Assembly: GCF_023898315.1 (NCBI RefSeq)
Contig: NC_064616.1
Span: 545,901,602-545,965,601 of the forward strand
Reading direction: 5' to 3'
Origin: Schistocerca nitens
Lineage: Eukaryota; Arthropoda; Insecta; Orthoptera; Acrididae
Length of the DNA stretch: 64,000 nt
How positions within the stretch are numbered: the first letter of the stretch is position 1; the number at the start of each line of letters is the position of its first letter. Position numbers and translations under genes: made by a program. Below, in pieces: positions 46,624 through 58,620 of this stretch. The notes under the pieces were generated by a model. It ran no database searches. It worked only from the letters and a program-made list of their open reading frames with translations, and was not told the DNA's origin.

Positions 46624-47208
46624 AATTTGATCGTTGAAGAAAAACTTTCGAGCAAATATGTTCTCAGACTTACTCCAGACCTTAGCATTATTCGAAACAA
46701 CTGTGGGAACTGTTCTCAAGGGACATTCATGTAAATTATTTCAATATTTTTTTCCAGAGCGAAACCTTTCCATGAGTACGCTACTGCACTGAAACGCGAA
46801 AAGATCCAATTGAATTTCGAAGGTGCACTTTCAACGTTGATTGCAACAGGAGTTGGAAAACAGTAAAATAAAGATCAAATATTGCAGTATCGTAACAAAT
46901 TCATCAAAATCTTCATTCTTTGTTCTTTTCGTACATTTATTTCATCTATTATTAGAGCAACGTTCTAAAAGTGCTGAAATGACGCTGCAGAAAGTTATTT
47001 TAAGCGCAAAGGTAGTTTTCTTTTATAGCTCAAAGGGTCCGGAACATCGGTAATGAATTTACATCTACCCTGCAAAGTTGTACGCAATACATTCAGATGC
47101 TTCGTAGTGTAGGTTAGGAACGCAAGATCAAATATCCGCAGGAAATGATGAAACACTTTTACTGGGGTTCCATTCATGTCCATGAATAATGCTGCATACT
47201 TATACATG

Positions 47209-47390
47209 CGGTTGTAGGCGCAGCAGTCTGGAACCGCGAGACCGCTACGGTCGCAGGTTCGAATCCTGCCTCGGGCATGGATGTGTGTAACGTCCTTAGG
47301 TTAGTTAGGTTTAACTAGTTCTAAGTTCTAGGGGACTAATGACCTCAGAAGTTGAGTCCCATAGTGCTCGGAGCCATTTGAACCATTTGA
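47209..47390 (+). mobile_element. tRNA-derived SINE, 5'-truncated
   Basis: Starts in the head (CGGTTGTAGGCGCAGCAG), perfect B box, tail GAGCCATTTGAACC. Target duplication ACTTATACATG / ACTTATAAATG (47,198-47,208; 47,391-47,401). Copy A near 22,795 is an empty site. Confidence 0.95.
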
Positions 47391-48760
47391 ACTTATAAAT
47401 GTTGTAAACACGTTCTAGATCAACGCGCCCTTTTCACTACTTCAAGAGCTTTGGATAGGTAACTCTCAATGTACCATAATTGTGAATAACATGAGTCTCT
47501 TCCTCTTAACATGTTACAAGGAGAAGGTAAAACAGAGGGCAAAATCACATATTCTTACATATAATAGTAACATTTTCAAGTAATGACATATATCAACATG
47601 AACGTTCTTCCTTATTTCTTACCAGTTTTAGCTAGAGATCGTTGGCCTTCCTTTACTCCATATTATAGGTTATCAGAAATTTCTTAAGAAGGAGCTTAAG
47701 AGTTCTCTTCACATTGTACTTCTTCGACGTCGTTTAAACGGCAATACAAAACGGACACTAAAGGCTGCTTTGTGTTTCAATAAAAAGAAAAAGAAAAACA
47801 TTATTCTACTATGCTGAGTTAAGGCATTGGAATTCATCCGATTTTCGTTTTGAGGGTTTTATTTCATCGTGAGCTGTTATCCTCTTCTTATTTTTTTCCT
47901 AGCGCGAACGCCAACACTACCGACACGAAGTAAACAGGCTGGTCTTGCCGTGCACGCATCAATAACAAGCGAGTGAGGATAACAGGGAGGTGGATGGGAA
48001 CTGCTGGCTGACAGCGCCAGCGGACAAGCAGTGTACGCACCCACATGAGCCCATTCCCACAAAAGCGCATTTGCCTAACCTTATCCCAACAGCTTGTAGT
48101 GTCGCGGCCGCTTGGCGATATGATGTGTCACACGAGTTGAAAATATGCCAGTAGAAGCCAATTCTGACGTCAGTGCTTGTGAGCGTTATGTGGTATCTGC
48201 TATGAGTTATTTCGTCTTGGTAGTTAGCTTGTGTTCTACTAAACACTCAAACGTTCATAAACGGAGAAACTGCGAGCTGATTACATCCATTAGATAGTTT
48301 TATACAGTCTCTATCGTGAATAGATACCAAGTACTTCCTATTTTGTCTGTTCTGTTGTGCATAACATCATCTGTAACCTTGTGGCACTCTGCCAAGTAAC
48401 GACCAGTTTTATGTAATCATGTTGATCAGTATCTGTATTTTTATCAAGTTAAAAGTGAATTATTGTGCGGTAGCTAGTAGTAAAACTCATATGTACTAAA
48501 AATATCCGAAATATTCCTATTATCCCTGTACGAAAATCACGAGAAATATGAGGTTAAATTCTGCTTAGACCACATTTCAATCTGCGGGATAGTAGATGTA
48601 CTGATAATGGTTTCAACGTCGTCTAGGTACACAAATCGTAGTGGAATAGCTGTCAGAGCGACATCTATGTTTACTCTTTAACAGGGAATGATCACAGGGA
48701 GAATGCGCACTGCGGTACAAACGTGTGAAGCTAGCAGGCAACCATGCCACAGAGAAGCAG

Positions 48761-49550
48761 TTTTCCACTGTTCAGTCGCCCGATGTTTGTGCTCCTTACA
48801 CAAAGCGAGGGGCCGTATGTCAATTACCGACGTGATGTGTGGCTTATGAGCAGCCGCTCGACCGTGAAATCCAAGTTTTCTCACCTACCGCCTTATTGTC
48901 ATAGTACTCGTTGTGGATGCAGATGCAGTTTGAGATTCCTGTGTGATGGTCTGGATAGCTGTCTGCCTATTACACATTACGGCCATTCTTCAGCCGTCGG
49001 TGGTCTCTGTCAGTCAACAGACGAGGTCGGCCTGTATGCTTTTGTGCTCTTTGTGTCCCTTCACGTTTCCATTTCACTGTCACATAGGAAACAGGGGACT
49101 TAGGGATGTTTAGGGGTTTGGAAATATCATGTACAGACGTATGACACAAGTGACACCCATCCACCTGACCACGTTCGAAGTCCATGAGTTCTGCAGAGCG
49201 CACCATTCTGCTCTCTCTCAATGTCTAATCACTACTGAGGGGCTGGCCGCGGTGGTCTAGCGGTTCTAGGCGCTCAGTCCGGAACCGCGGGACTGCTACG
49301 GTCGCAGGTTCGAATCCTGCCTCGAGCATGGATGTGTGTGATGTCCTTAGGTTAGTTAGGTTTAAGTAGTTCTAAGTTCTAGGGGACTGATGACCACAGA
49401 TGTTAAGTCCCATAGTGCACAGAGCCATTTGAACCATTTGACTACTGAGGTCGCTGATATGTGTAACTTGGCAGTAGGTGGCAGCACAACCAACTTAATA
49501 TGGAAATCGTACGTTTTTGGGGGTGTCCGGATACTTTTTATCACATAGTG
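48761..49550 (-). pseudogene. Tc1-like element fragment, 5' half
   Basis: The right end is the terminal repeat (ATACTTTTTATCACATAGTG followed by TA). Minus-strand frame 48,970-49,221 (SAELMDFERGQVDGCHLC, then VSYVTVKWKREG and TGRPRLLTDRD) is the N-terminal HTH region and linker. The left part, to 48,761, aligns with 28,375-28,586. The C-terminal half is absent. A SINE sits between the N-terminal frame and the terminal repeat. Confidence 0.88.
49241..49440 (+). mobile_element. tRNA-derived SINE (major family)
   Basis: Head GGCTGGCCGCGGTGGTCTAG, perfect B box, tail GAGCCATTTGAACCATTTG. Perfect 10-bp target duplication ACTACTGAGG (49,231-49,240; 49,441-49,450). Confidence 0.97.
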
Positions 49551-52500
49551 TATATTAAGAAATAAGCTCACGAATAGAAGAGCGTACGATGCATAAGAAC
49601 AGTTATCAAAAGTGCCTGGCAGTAAGAAAATTATTACTTTACCATTACACAGCACTCAAACAAGACACACGTAAGTAACCAGTGGATACAAAATGAGGAA
49701 ATAAAACATGTGATTCAGGGCGACCGATAGTGACTGTAATGAAGGCAAGTGGTTATGGAGCGTGAAAGATTACCTCAGTAGCGGCATGGCGGCACCAGTG
49801 GTGTGGTTGTGGTCGCCATTACGAATTGTCATCGTAATGCCAGCTGATCTCACTGTCACAACTAGAGAGCCACTATGTATTTAACTTTTTCTCTGACTAA
49901 TCGGCAATCAACTATAGGACCATTTGGTACCTATAGCGCTCAGTTGCGCAGTCTCAACAAGACGGCTACACGGTAGGACCAAGGGGTCTGGAGACTGCCT
50001 GTACCAATCACGTAAACGCGTCTTGGCGGCCGAAGAAACTGGATCTCAGACAGGCAAAGCTCTTCCTTTCGTTAGTAATATATTGAAATGTTTGTGCTAG
50101 GGGTCGGCAGTGGATTAGTCAAAATGCCTACCACTCTTACATACTCAAAAGAGAAATGCAATGCGCCTTGTCTAACTTTAAATCAATAATTTTTTAACAG
50201 TAACTGAAACACTCTATGATCTCAACACTGTGGAAAATACAAATGAGATTAGTTCTCATTAATCATTAGTGTTACGAATGAAACAAACTTCCAACAGCAT
50301 CCACCAAATGGTCCAAGTAGGGGCCTTGGCTTGACAGTGGAACGCCACCAATGTGACATCAAAAATCAGTTACGATATAGAATCGGTCCTACTTATTATT
50401 TCATTAGGATGGCCTGACTTCAACTGTTTTCGGGTGAAACTAAATATAATCGTAAGTTTTAATGTACGAGATTATTTTCTAAAGTTTGTATCACTATTAA
50501 AAGCTATACAATTAGTTCTTTGAACCAAAAAATTAATATAACTTGACGTATTTCAGATACAGGTGATTCCTTAGTTGAAACTCAAGAAATGTTACGTATC
50601 TGAAATTGATTGTAAGAAAGTCAGTTCTATCACGGAATACACGACGGCATGCACAAAAATGCAATAAATATCTGCTTTAGAGAAGTTCATTTGGTATGTA
50701 ATGCACTGTTAACAACTTTATGGTACCTCCAGGTAAATGGAAAATTGCTACACAACCGAGAGTTGCGTTCAAAGTCTGTGCAACTCGGGAACACAACTTG
50801 AAACGCGGATCGAAGATACAGGTATGTGAACGCTCTTAAGTTGCAAGACAAGCTTATGACAAGCCTTTCAAATTATGAGCTTCTCAAGACCAAAGGCAGT
50901 GCTAACACTAAAAGCGACACTAACTCAAGATGTAGCAAAGTACTCTGAGCAGTGGCCGCTGCCTGTATCTCGATGTGACAGTCTGGCGACAACTTCTACC
51001 ATCTCCTCTATGTTTCCCTCCACTGCCAAAATCACAGCGAGTTGCCGGAGGGGGGGGGGGGGAAGATTCACTAATTTTACCATAGTGAAAAGTAACAATT
51101 TCCCTGAATTCGCCAAAATGCAGGGAAAATCTGATAAAAGACCTCCACCATCGTTTCCCATATTTCAGTTAACTAGCTAGAGGTTAATACACAGCATTTC
51201 CTGTGCCACCACTCATTGGCCCAGACATCAAGAAAAAAACACAGACGCAGTTGTTCTATATGTTTGGCTGATAATCTCCGGAAGGTAAATGTCAGATGTT
51301 TTCCCAGACTGGAGATTTGAAAATCGCAGTTTTGCGTGTTTGCATCAGTCTATAGGATGCACAGAGTCATGATGGCAGCAGTACTGAGGGGACCTGCGGT
51401 CGCTGTGCTCTAATTTCAAAGGCCCATCCTAGTGCGAGGACAGTGGAACCAGGCCAGTATTCGGCTAAGCACTTTAGCGAGCCCACAACCCAACAGAGGT
51501 TTTTAAACTGTAACGTATTCTAGGTGACAACACCATGCAAGCTTGTGGCAACACATCCACTCTAGTTTGTCTCAGAGAAGCGATATTTAAGAACCTTACT
51601 CCAGAGGCCTGTGGCTATGTATTTCCCTCTATCAAAGTTAATATAGATGCGAAATTTAAATAATAACGCAAAGTGATATGTGACTGTTACGCTGCGTTAC
51701 CCTATTTTACTCTACATTTAAAAAAATAAAAGTCCCTTTATGTCGACATTCGATCATCACTGATTAATGACACTAAACGAGAAATGAATTCTACTTCCAA
51801 TAAACAACTTTAAATCTTAAATATCCGAAACTCTGTGGAATCTCAATGATAAAATATGTAATATGAGAAATTGTGTCCCACATTCAATTAAAAGTTAGCG
51901 CAGTAGTATCTTTAGTCTAGATTTTACATGGCAGGCCTAGAGCGAGATGATGAAACATAATAACATCATATAACATCATGCACCAAGACAAAGCATCAAG
52001 TTCCTGAACATCTGAACACTACAAAGTGAAACAACTTTGTTCGAATGAATAAATACAAAAAAATGTGTTTGTAGTAGCTGTCTCATTCCATCAAGCACAT
52101 GTACAAAATGAACAGAAATATTTAACTGCTTAATTAAACTTGAGTACAATTGGCTCCAGAATTAGCTGTTTATGGCTTAATTCACTTATTCTAGGGACCC
52201 AGTGTGCAATGTTGTGCATTTTCATTGTTTAATAAAACAAGAAAAACATGTATATATGAATAAGTCCTTGTTAGCAATAATACAGAAATATGAGTTAACT
52301 GAACGTTTCTAAATCAATCACCGCAGGCGAGAATGCCAGAGAAGGCACACGGATTGTCGACAGGCTGTTTTCATCATAGCTATTACAGTTAGATAAGGTA
52401 TGGCGAGACATGGGGCCCGCGACCTTCATTCCCTAGTGAGATTAGCCGAAGGTAAAGGGCCACACTCCACTGGTCCCTCCACATCTTTCGATATTATTTG

Positions 52501-53421
52501 CCCCACACAGCTAACGCCGAATCCTGTTTTCTGATACACCTCAAATTCGCTTCTTCTGAAACTTTAGGAGGGTCTTATGAACACAATTTCTACTCTTCAA
52601 CGTTATACTCAAGCTGTTTTCTGGAAGTGGAACAGTGACAGAACGGGTTCATTTCATTAATTTTTAAAAGTGCGTTTCATTCCATAACAAACACTCTTTC
52701 GACTGCAAAGATAAAGTGAAGAAGGAAAATGGCTATAGCCTTGCTGAAAAAATCAAGAAGAATAACTGTCAGTTTCCCTCAAAGACTTACATCTAAATAT
52801 ACATTCGGTTTTCCCATTCATATGAGTTACCGCTGTCCTTGACATACCAAATTCCAACTGTCCTTATCCCTGTGGTAACATGGTTGTGCAAGTGCTCCGT
52901 AAATTTTAGGAATTTCAGTGGTGTAATGTGATGATGAGTGTGTTCTGGGTGCTTGCAGACGAAGGTGCTGTACTGACAGTGTAAAATTATTAGAAAATTC
53001 CTTCAGAATCGTTCACAAATGTACTTTTTATGATTCAAAAACTAGTAACGTCAAGAGTGTCTTGAGGATTGCAAAGTAAATTAATTGCTGTCTTTTCGGT
53101 CGTTTTCGTAGATACTCTGTGTGAATTTTGGGGAAAGGGTATATTTGGTGGTTAATGTGTAATTTGGAAAATCTTTCAGCTGGATATGGTGCTAACTCTG
53201 TAGTTCGACAATGTTTATCTTATTTTTGGCGGGATATCGTGGCATGTGATTGGTATATCTTCGTGTGACGCACCTTTGGCGGGAAAGACCGGGTTGGCTA
53301 CCTTTTTTCCGTGTTGTTACTTGCTGTCTTCCCTGCTGCGTCACTTGTAAGAAGAGTCTAGTACTGGTGAATTAGAAAGAGTCATTTGTCTGGTGGTAAC
53401 TGCTTTGGCGTTAAGTTCGAC
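49551..53421. other. No recognised feature
   Basis: 3.9 kb without a frame or repeat family that I can support. A G-run of about 14 lies at 51,049-51,062. The right end may contain the first part of LINE C's leader. Confidence 0.55.
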
Positions 53422-53598
53422 GTCGCAGCGTTATCTTACGGCGGAGTTTTCAACTACCAGAGTCTAACTCTTCCTTGTGGCCAGATAATGCAGCACTGTC
53501 TGGCATCTAGTACGTTGTCGCAGCGTTATCTTGCGGCGGTTTTGTCAACTACCAGAGTCTAACTCTTCCTTGTGAGTAAGGAGTGCAGCACTGTCGGG
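53422..53598 (+). repeat. Two-copy 95-bp tandem repeat in LINE C leader
   Basis: GTCGCAGCGTTATCTTACGG and its continuation through CTACCAGAGTCTAACTCTTC and GCAGCACTGTC are repeated from 53,517 with about 85-90% identity by eye. Tandem leader repeats are known in some LINE and LTR families, where they can hold promoter activity. Here that is inference. Confidence 0.9.
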
Positions 53599-53870
53599 AT
53601 GAGTGTCTTACTTCACCATAGATAGTGGCATCAGCTGGACACTGAGACACTGACATCTAGTGGCGCAGGCGTGAATTGAACTCTTTCTTATACTATAGAG
53701 GGAAACACAAGAAGAGCGCTGATGTGCTAATCTTTAGCGTTTGTTTTAACATCATTTGTACTTTTCTTGTCCAAAGTTTTATGATGATTCCTACTGAATA
53801 CTGTAACATTGATCGGTCTACTCTCGCGTGAATACGCGGAAAGCGAGTAGGAAAATTTTCGTAAAAGCTG

Positions 53871-55182
53871 GTGGCAGCTAACGGAATAATTAATGGTGAA
53901 GGTAGATCAACATCAATGAATATGGAGGGTACACCTAACAATGCTCGTCGACACAGTATTGACACACCTACTAGCAGGCACAGTAGGGAGATACCACGTA
54001 GTAGTCTGTGGGGAGAGACACCTAGGTCAAACATGGAAAGTCGCATGACAGAGGCTGTGGAGGAAATAATTACAGAACTTCAGACAGACCTTAGAGGAAA
54101 GAAAACATCAACTGTTATATCTTCATCGGTATAAAATATGGATTCTTGCACTAGGGCAGGCGAAACTATATGGACAAATAGAAGAACTCAGAGTAGAAAA
54201 CACTAGGCTAAGTAGGGAATTAGCAGCATGGAGCACTCCTGATGTGCAGGCACGTTTTGAGAAACTACAGGCAGAGATAGTAGAACTGAAAGCGAAGAAC
54301 GAGAAGTTGAGATCCGAAAACCGATCCCTTCCAGAGTCTTTCGCAACTGTGGTGGCTAGTGTGGCCCCGAGGAATTTTAAAAGTAAGTTGGAACAACAAA
54401 TTAGTCAAATGAAAGCGAAACAGACTAGCACCCTCTTTTTCAAGTCAGATAATAATAACGATGTTAAAACAATAAGGGAAGCGTTAACAAAGACAATAAA
54501 TCCGTAACAGGACTAAGTTAAAATAAAGGCAATAAGATCGACGGCAAATACCGTTATTTTGGAGACAGAAACACAAGCTGATAAAATAAAAATAATGCAA
54601 AAGGCAGCACAACTTCTGAACATCAGATGTGAGGAATGAAGAAAATTTAAGCCATTGCTTGCTGTGTATCAAGTACCAACAACTTTAACCGATGATAAAT
54701 TCCTTGAAGAGCTGTATGAAATCAACCTAAGTGAGCACATTTCAGGGGAAGAATTTAGTGAGGGTGTTTCAATTAGGTTTAAAACAGGACCGCGAGGGAA
54801 ACGTACAGTAAACTATCTTCTCCAGGTATCACCAAAGATTCGTCAGCAGTTATTACTGAGTGATAGGGTGTACATTCAGTTTGAAGCATTAAATATTAGA
54901 GATTTTGTAGGTGTACAGAAATGTTTTAACTGTTGGTGTCTTGGACACTCCACTAAACGATGTCATAAGATGGAGGTGTGTGGAAGATGTGCCAAGTCAG
55001 GGCATAAGAGATTTGCCTGCAAAGAGAAGATGGTAACTGGATGTATACAATGCACGTATAAGAACAAGGTCTGTGATAAGGTAGGGGGACCTGAATGTCA
55101 AACATATAAAATGCTTTATGAAAGACAAATTGAACGTACCGACTATGATATAGTGAATAATGCCCACTTATATGAACTGTAA
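53871..55182 (+). pseudogene. LINE C ORF1 (gag-like, zinc knuckles)
   Basis: The first piece (53,871-54,134) is Ser/Thr/Arg-rich. After a frame change, 54,244-54,507 is coiled coil (QARFEKLQAEIVELKAKNEK). Three stops in the same frame (54,505, 54,514, 54,637) separate this from the final part (54,655-55,182), which ends in knuckles: CFNCWCLGHSTKRC, CGRCAKSGHKRFAC and a third Cys cluster (CIQCTYKNKVC). These are typical nucleic-acid-binding knuckles. It overlaps the start of ORF2 by about 20 bases in a different frame. Confidence 0.88.
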
Positions 55183-55843
55183 TCCAAATCGCGAGACAGT
55201 ACATCCCCAACCAGTCACGGAAGTAGTCACACGGACATCTAATCCTAGTCATACCAAACAAATGAAGATAATTCAACTGAACTGTACGGAAGGTACTCAT
55301 GTAGGTATGGAACTCAACAGGTTATTAGATGAAATACATGTTGATATAGCTTGCCTGCAAGAACCACATATGCGTGATGGCAAAGTTACCGGGTGCCGTT
55401 CACCGCTACTGTGGGAACTTAAAGTGCTAAAGCAGCAATAGTTTTGATTAACCCTAATTTGACTGTGACAAGGATATCTCAGCTCTGTAGAGAACACATT
55501 ACCAGAGTGGAGATTGTACTCGGACGTGACATCTGGATAATTTCATCTATATATGCCCAATATTCATACGAAACTGATCCCTTTACTGGAAAAATGTGAG
55601 ACATTGCACGGTTTTCACAAGGGAAAAGACTGATTATATCAGCAGACATAAATGCATGGTCAACCATATGGCATGCTGATAGAACAGATGTTAGAGGACA
55701 CATTGTCGAAGATGTGATAATTGAATGTAATTTATTCCCATTAAACAGAGCGGGACAACCACCAAACTTTCGTTGTCGTGCCGGTGGCCAAAGTAATATT
55801 GATATTTCTTTGGCAAATGATATTTCCTTACCACATATAAATA

Positions 55844-57251
55844 CACTACTGGCCATTAAAATTGCTACACCAAGAAGAAATGCAGATGATAAATGGGTAT
55901 TCGTTGGACAAATATATTATACTAGAACTGACATGTGATTACATTTTACATGCAATTTGGGTGCATAGATCCTGAGAAATCAATACCCAGAACAACCAAC
56001 TCTGGCCGCAATAACGGCCTTGATACGCCTGGGCATTGAGTCAAACAGAGCTTGAATGGCATGTACAGGTACAGCTGCCCATGCAGCTTCAACACAATAC
56101 CACAGTTCATCAAGAGTAGTGACTGGCGTATTGTGACGAGCCAGTTGCTCTGCCACCATGGACCAGACGTTTTCAAATCGTGAGAGATCTGGAGAATGTG
56201 CTGGCCAGGGCAGCAGTCGAACATTTTGCTTATCCAGAAAGGCCCGTACAGGACCTGCAACAGGCGGTCGTGCATTATCCTGCTGATATGTAGGGTTTCG
56301 CAGGGGTCGAATGAAGGGTAGAGTCGCGGGTCGTAACACATCTGAAATGTAACGTACCATTCTTCAAAGTGCCGTCAATGCGAACAAGAGGTGACCAACA
56401 CGTGTAACAATGGCAGCCCATATCATCACGCCGGGTGACACGCCAGTATGGCGATGACGAATACACGCTTCCCACGTGCGTTCACCGCGATATCGCCAAA
56501 CACGATTGCGACCATCATGATGCTGTAAACAGAACCTGTATTCATCCGAAAAAATTACGTTTTGCCTTTCGTGCATCCAGGTTCGTCGGTGAATACACCA
56601 TCGCAGGCGCTCCTGTCTGTGATGCAGCGTCAAGGGTAACCGCAGCCATGGTCTCCGAGCTGATAGTCCATGCTGCTGCAAACGTCGTCGAACTGTTCGT
56701 GCAAATGGTTGTTGTTTTGCAATCGTCCCCATCTGTTGACTCGGGGATCGCGACGTGGCTGCGCGATCCGTTACAGCAATGCGGATAAGATGCCTGTCAT
56801 CTCGACTGCTAGAGATACGAATTCGTTGGCATCCAGCACGGCGTTCGGTATTACCCTCCTGAACCCACCGATTCCATATTATGCTAACAGTCGTTGGATC
56901 TCGACCAACGCGAACAGCAACGTCGTGATAGGATAAACCCCAATCGCGATCGGCTACAATCCGACCTTTATCAAAGTCGGAAACGTAATGGTACGTATTT
57001 CTCCTCCTTACACCAGGCATCACAACAACGTTTCACCAGGCAACGCCGGTCAACTGCTGTTTGTGTTTGAGAAATCGGTTGGAAACTTTCCGCACGTCAG
57101 CAGGTTGTAGGTGTCGCCTCCTGCGCCAGCCTTGTGTGAATGCTCTGAAAAGCTGATCATTTGCATATCACAGCATCTTCTTCCTGTCGGTTAAATTTCG
57201 CGTCTGTAGCACGTCATCCTCGTGTTGTAGCAATTTTAATGGCCAGTAGTG
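55844..57251 (-). mobile_element. Tc1-like DNA transposon in LINE C endonuclease
   Basis: 1408 bp between two TA dinucleotides (55,842-55,843; 57,252-57,253). Terminal inverted repeats CACTACTGGCCATTAAAATT are perfect for at least 20 bases at both ends. It contains one transposase on the minus strand. The endonuclease sequence of LINE C continues on both sides. Confidence 0.97.
55980..57023 (-). pseudogene. Tc1-like DD34E transposase, nearly intact
   Basis: Starts with the first ATG; HTH region SDFDKGRIVADRDWGLSYHD, then DPTTVSIIWNRWVQEG. VIFSDEYRFCLQHHDGR carries the first Asp, TYQQDNARPPVAG the second, and WPAHSPDLSRFENVW the Glu, with 34 residues between the last two, so DD34E. In the main frame a TGA occurs at 56,364-56,366. 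Expected residues just before it (SPLVRIDGTL) appear in a neighbouring frame, so a pair of small indels between about 56,355 and 56,420 is more likely than a simple nonsense change. The rest, 348 codons in total, is open. Confidence 0.93.
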
Positions 57252-58620
57252 TACGAGGGAAGTCGAAGATGGTGCCACACATAACGATCACTATGTTATC
57301 ATTATTCACACACACATTTATAGAAACACTCAAAATACCCAGATACAACAACAGTACTTATCCTTTGGTAGGGCAGATTGGAACAAATTAAGAAATATAA
57401 TAGAAGAATCGGCACTGCACACTGCTCACGGTAGTACAGACTGTAAAACACATGTTTTGACAGAAGTCCTGCAAAAAGCACAAATGAATGCCATCCCACT
57501 GGCCAGTGCTAAGCGGAGGCGTCAACGCCCTTGGACAGCAGAACTGACTCGACTATGGAATGATTCGCGGAATAAGAGAAAGTACTATCAGAGGGCTATA
57601 TCAACCCTAGAACGACAGCTTAGGCTGGATCTGTACCGGGATGCAAAACAAAAGTATAAAACCGAACTCTGTAAAACCAGACCAAATTATTGGACCAATT
57701 TTGTCAAAACGAACTTACAGAAAGATATCTGTGGGTATTTAGGACTTCATCTAGATGAACGGCTCTCCTTCAAAAAACATATAAAACTTACTGTAGACAA
57801 AGCTGCTAAAATTATGCATAAACTTGCTAGATTAAATTCAGTGCAGTTTCGATTACCACTAGTGACGATGCAGATGTATCACACAGCACTATTCGAGTCC
57901 ATTGCACGCTTTGCACCTAGTGCCTGGGCACATCGTCTTTGTCTAATGACCTACAAAACAATAGTCAGGAGAGTACTAAGAAGTGTACTATTTATAATGA
58001 TGGGAGCGTTTAGCACAACAGCAGTTGAGGCTCTGTATGTAGTTCTAGGAACATGCCCAATAGACCTTACTATTCGCTGTAGAGCCGCCTCATATTGGTT
58101 AAAGAATGGTTACTTAGAAACTGTATTCCAAATAACAGGAGAAAACATACAAACTAAACAACAGCTACACCAATGGAAATTAGACACGTGGCAAAGAGAA
58201 TGGGAGACACCAGATAAAGGGCGGCGTGTCTTCTCCTTTTTTCCAAACACATCTACACCGTATGGGAGTAAGGCAAACCGAGATTTGCACATGTGGCATT
58301 CGTGGAACGCCTGAACATGTTGTGTTAACGTGTAACTTACTCGACCACGCACGACCTGCTTTAAGAGACGACGAGGTCAGTGCGATTCTTCGTGACCCAG
58401 ATAAATGGAATACCTTAAATAGTTTGGCTGTCTCAGTGTCAACGACACTGCTTGACATGTATAAAAATCATCATCCTACTGCCAGAACAAGTCACAGAAC
58501 TCCAACACATCACATGGGAAGACACAAGCTCCGGCATTGACACAGACACTAGAACAGATACTGATTAATATTGACAGAAAAGGTGTAGAAGGGCAGCGAA
58601 ATAGATACTAATACTGATAT

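Larger units (their letters stand above)
43303..48759. repeat. Duplicated block, copy B
   Basis: Matches copy A in direct orientation, first part to 1-3222 and second part to 22,575-24,616. It is uninterrupted at the place where A carries the 19-kb LTR element, keeping one TGAC (about 46,979). It has its own later insertions at 44,214, 46,418 and 47,209 with empty counterparts in A. The match ends at CCATGCCACAGAGAAGCAG, the start-codon region of a Tc1-like transposase, where an unrelated Tc1 fragment takes over. Confidence 0.87.
55160..58540 (+). pseudogene. LINE C ORF2 with endonuclease, RT core deleted
   Basis: The endonuclease is recognisable in pieces: IIQLNCTEGTHVGMELNRLL, VDIACLQEPH (Glu), IISADINAWSTIWHAD (D-x-N-A), and FRCRAGGQSNIDISLAND, cut by Tc1 at 55,844 and resumed at 57,252. 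From 57,457 one open frame of 285 residues runs from the linker (RPWTAELTRLWNDSRNKR, NYWTNFVK) straight into the thumb (YLGLHLDERLSFKKHIKL). No fingers or palm motifs lie between, so the catalytic RT is missing. The last part shifts frame to CTCGIRGTPEHVVLTC, the C-terminal knuckle. Stops in the endonuclease also occur at 55,438 and 55,597. Confidence 0.9.
53422..58620 (+). mobile_element. LINE C: R1-clade-like retrotransposon, decayed
   Basis: A leader with tandem repeats, ORF1 with coiled coil and zinc knuckles, ORF2 with APE endonuclease, RT thumb and a C-terminal Cys-His knuckle. ORF1 gag knuckles plus a C-terminal CCHC in ORF2 without RNase H fit the R1/LOA/Jockey side of LINEs; R1 is my best guess. 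A Tc1 element interrupts the endonuclease and the RT core is absent. The true 5' end is not fixed. The 3' end may extend through the AT-rich region to the A-run at 60,029. Confidence 0.88.

Noticed and set aside
53871..58540. Host zinc-knuckle gene
   Set aside because: Knuckles are followed directly by an endonuclease and LINE C-terminal knuckle, so it is a retrotransposon ORF1.
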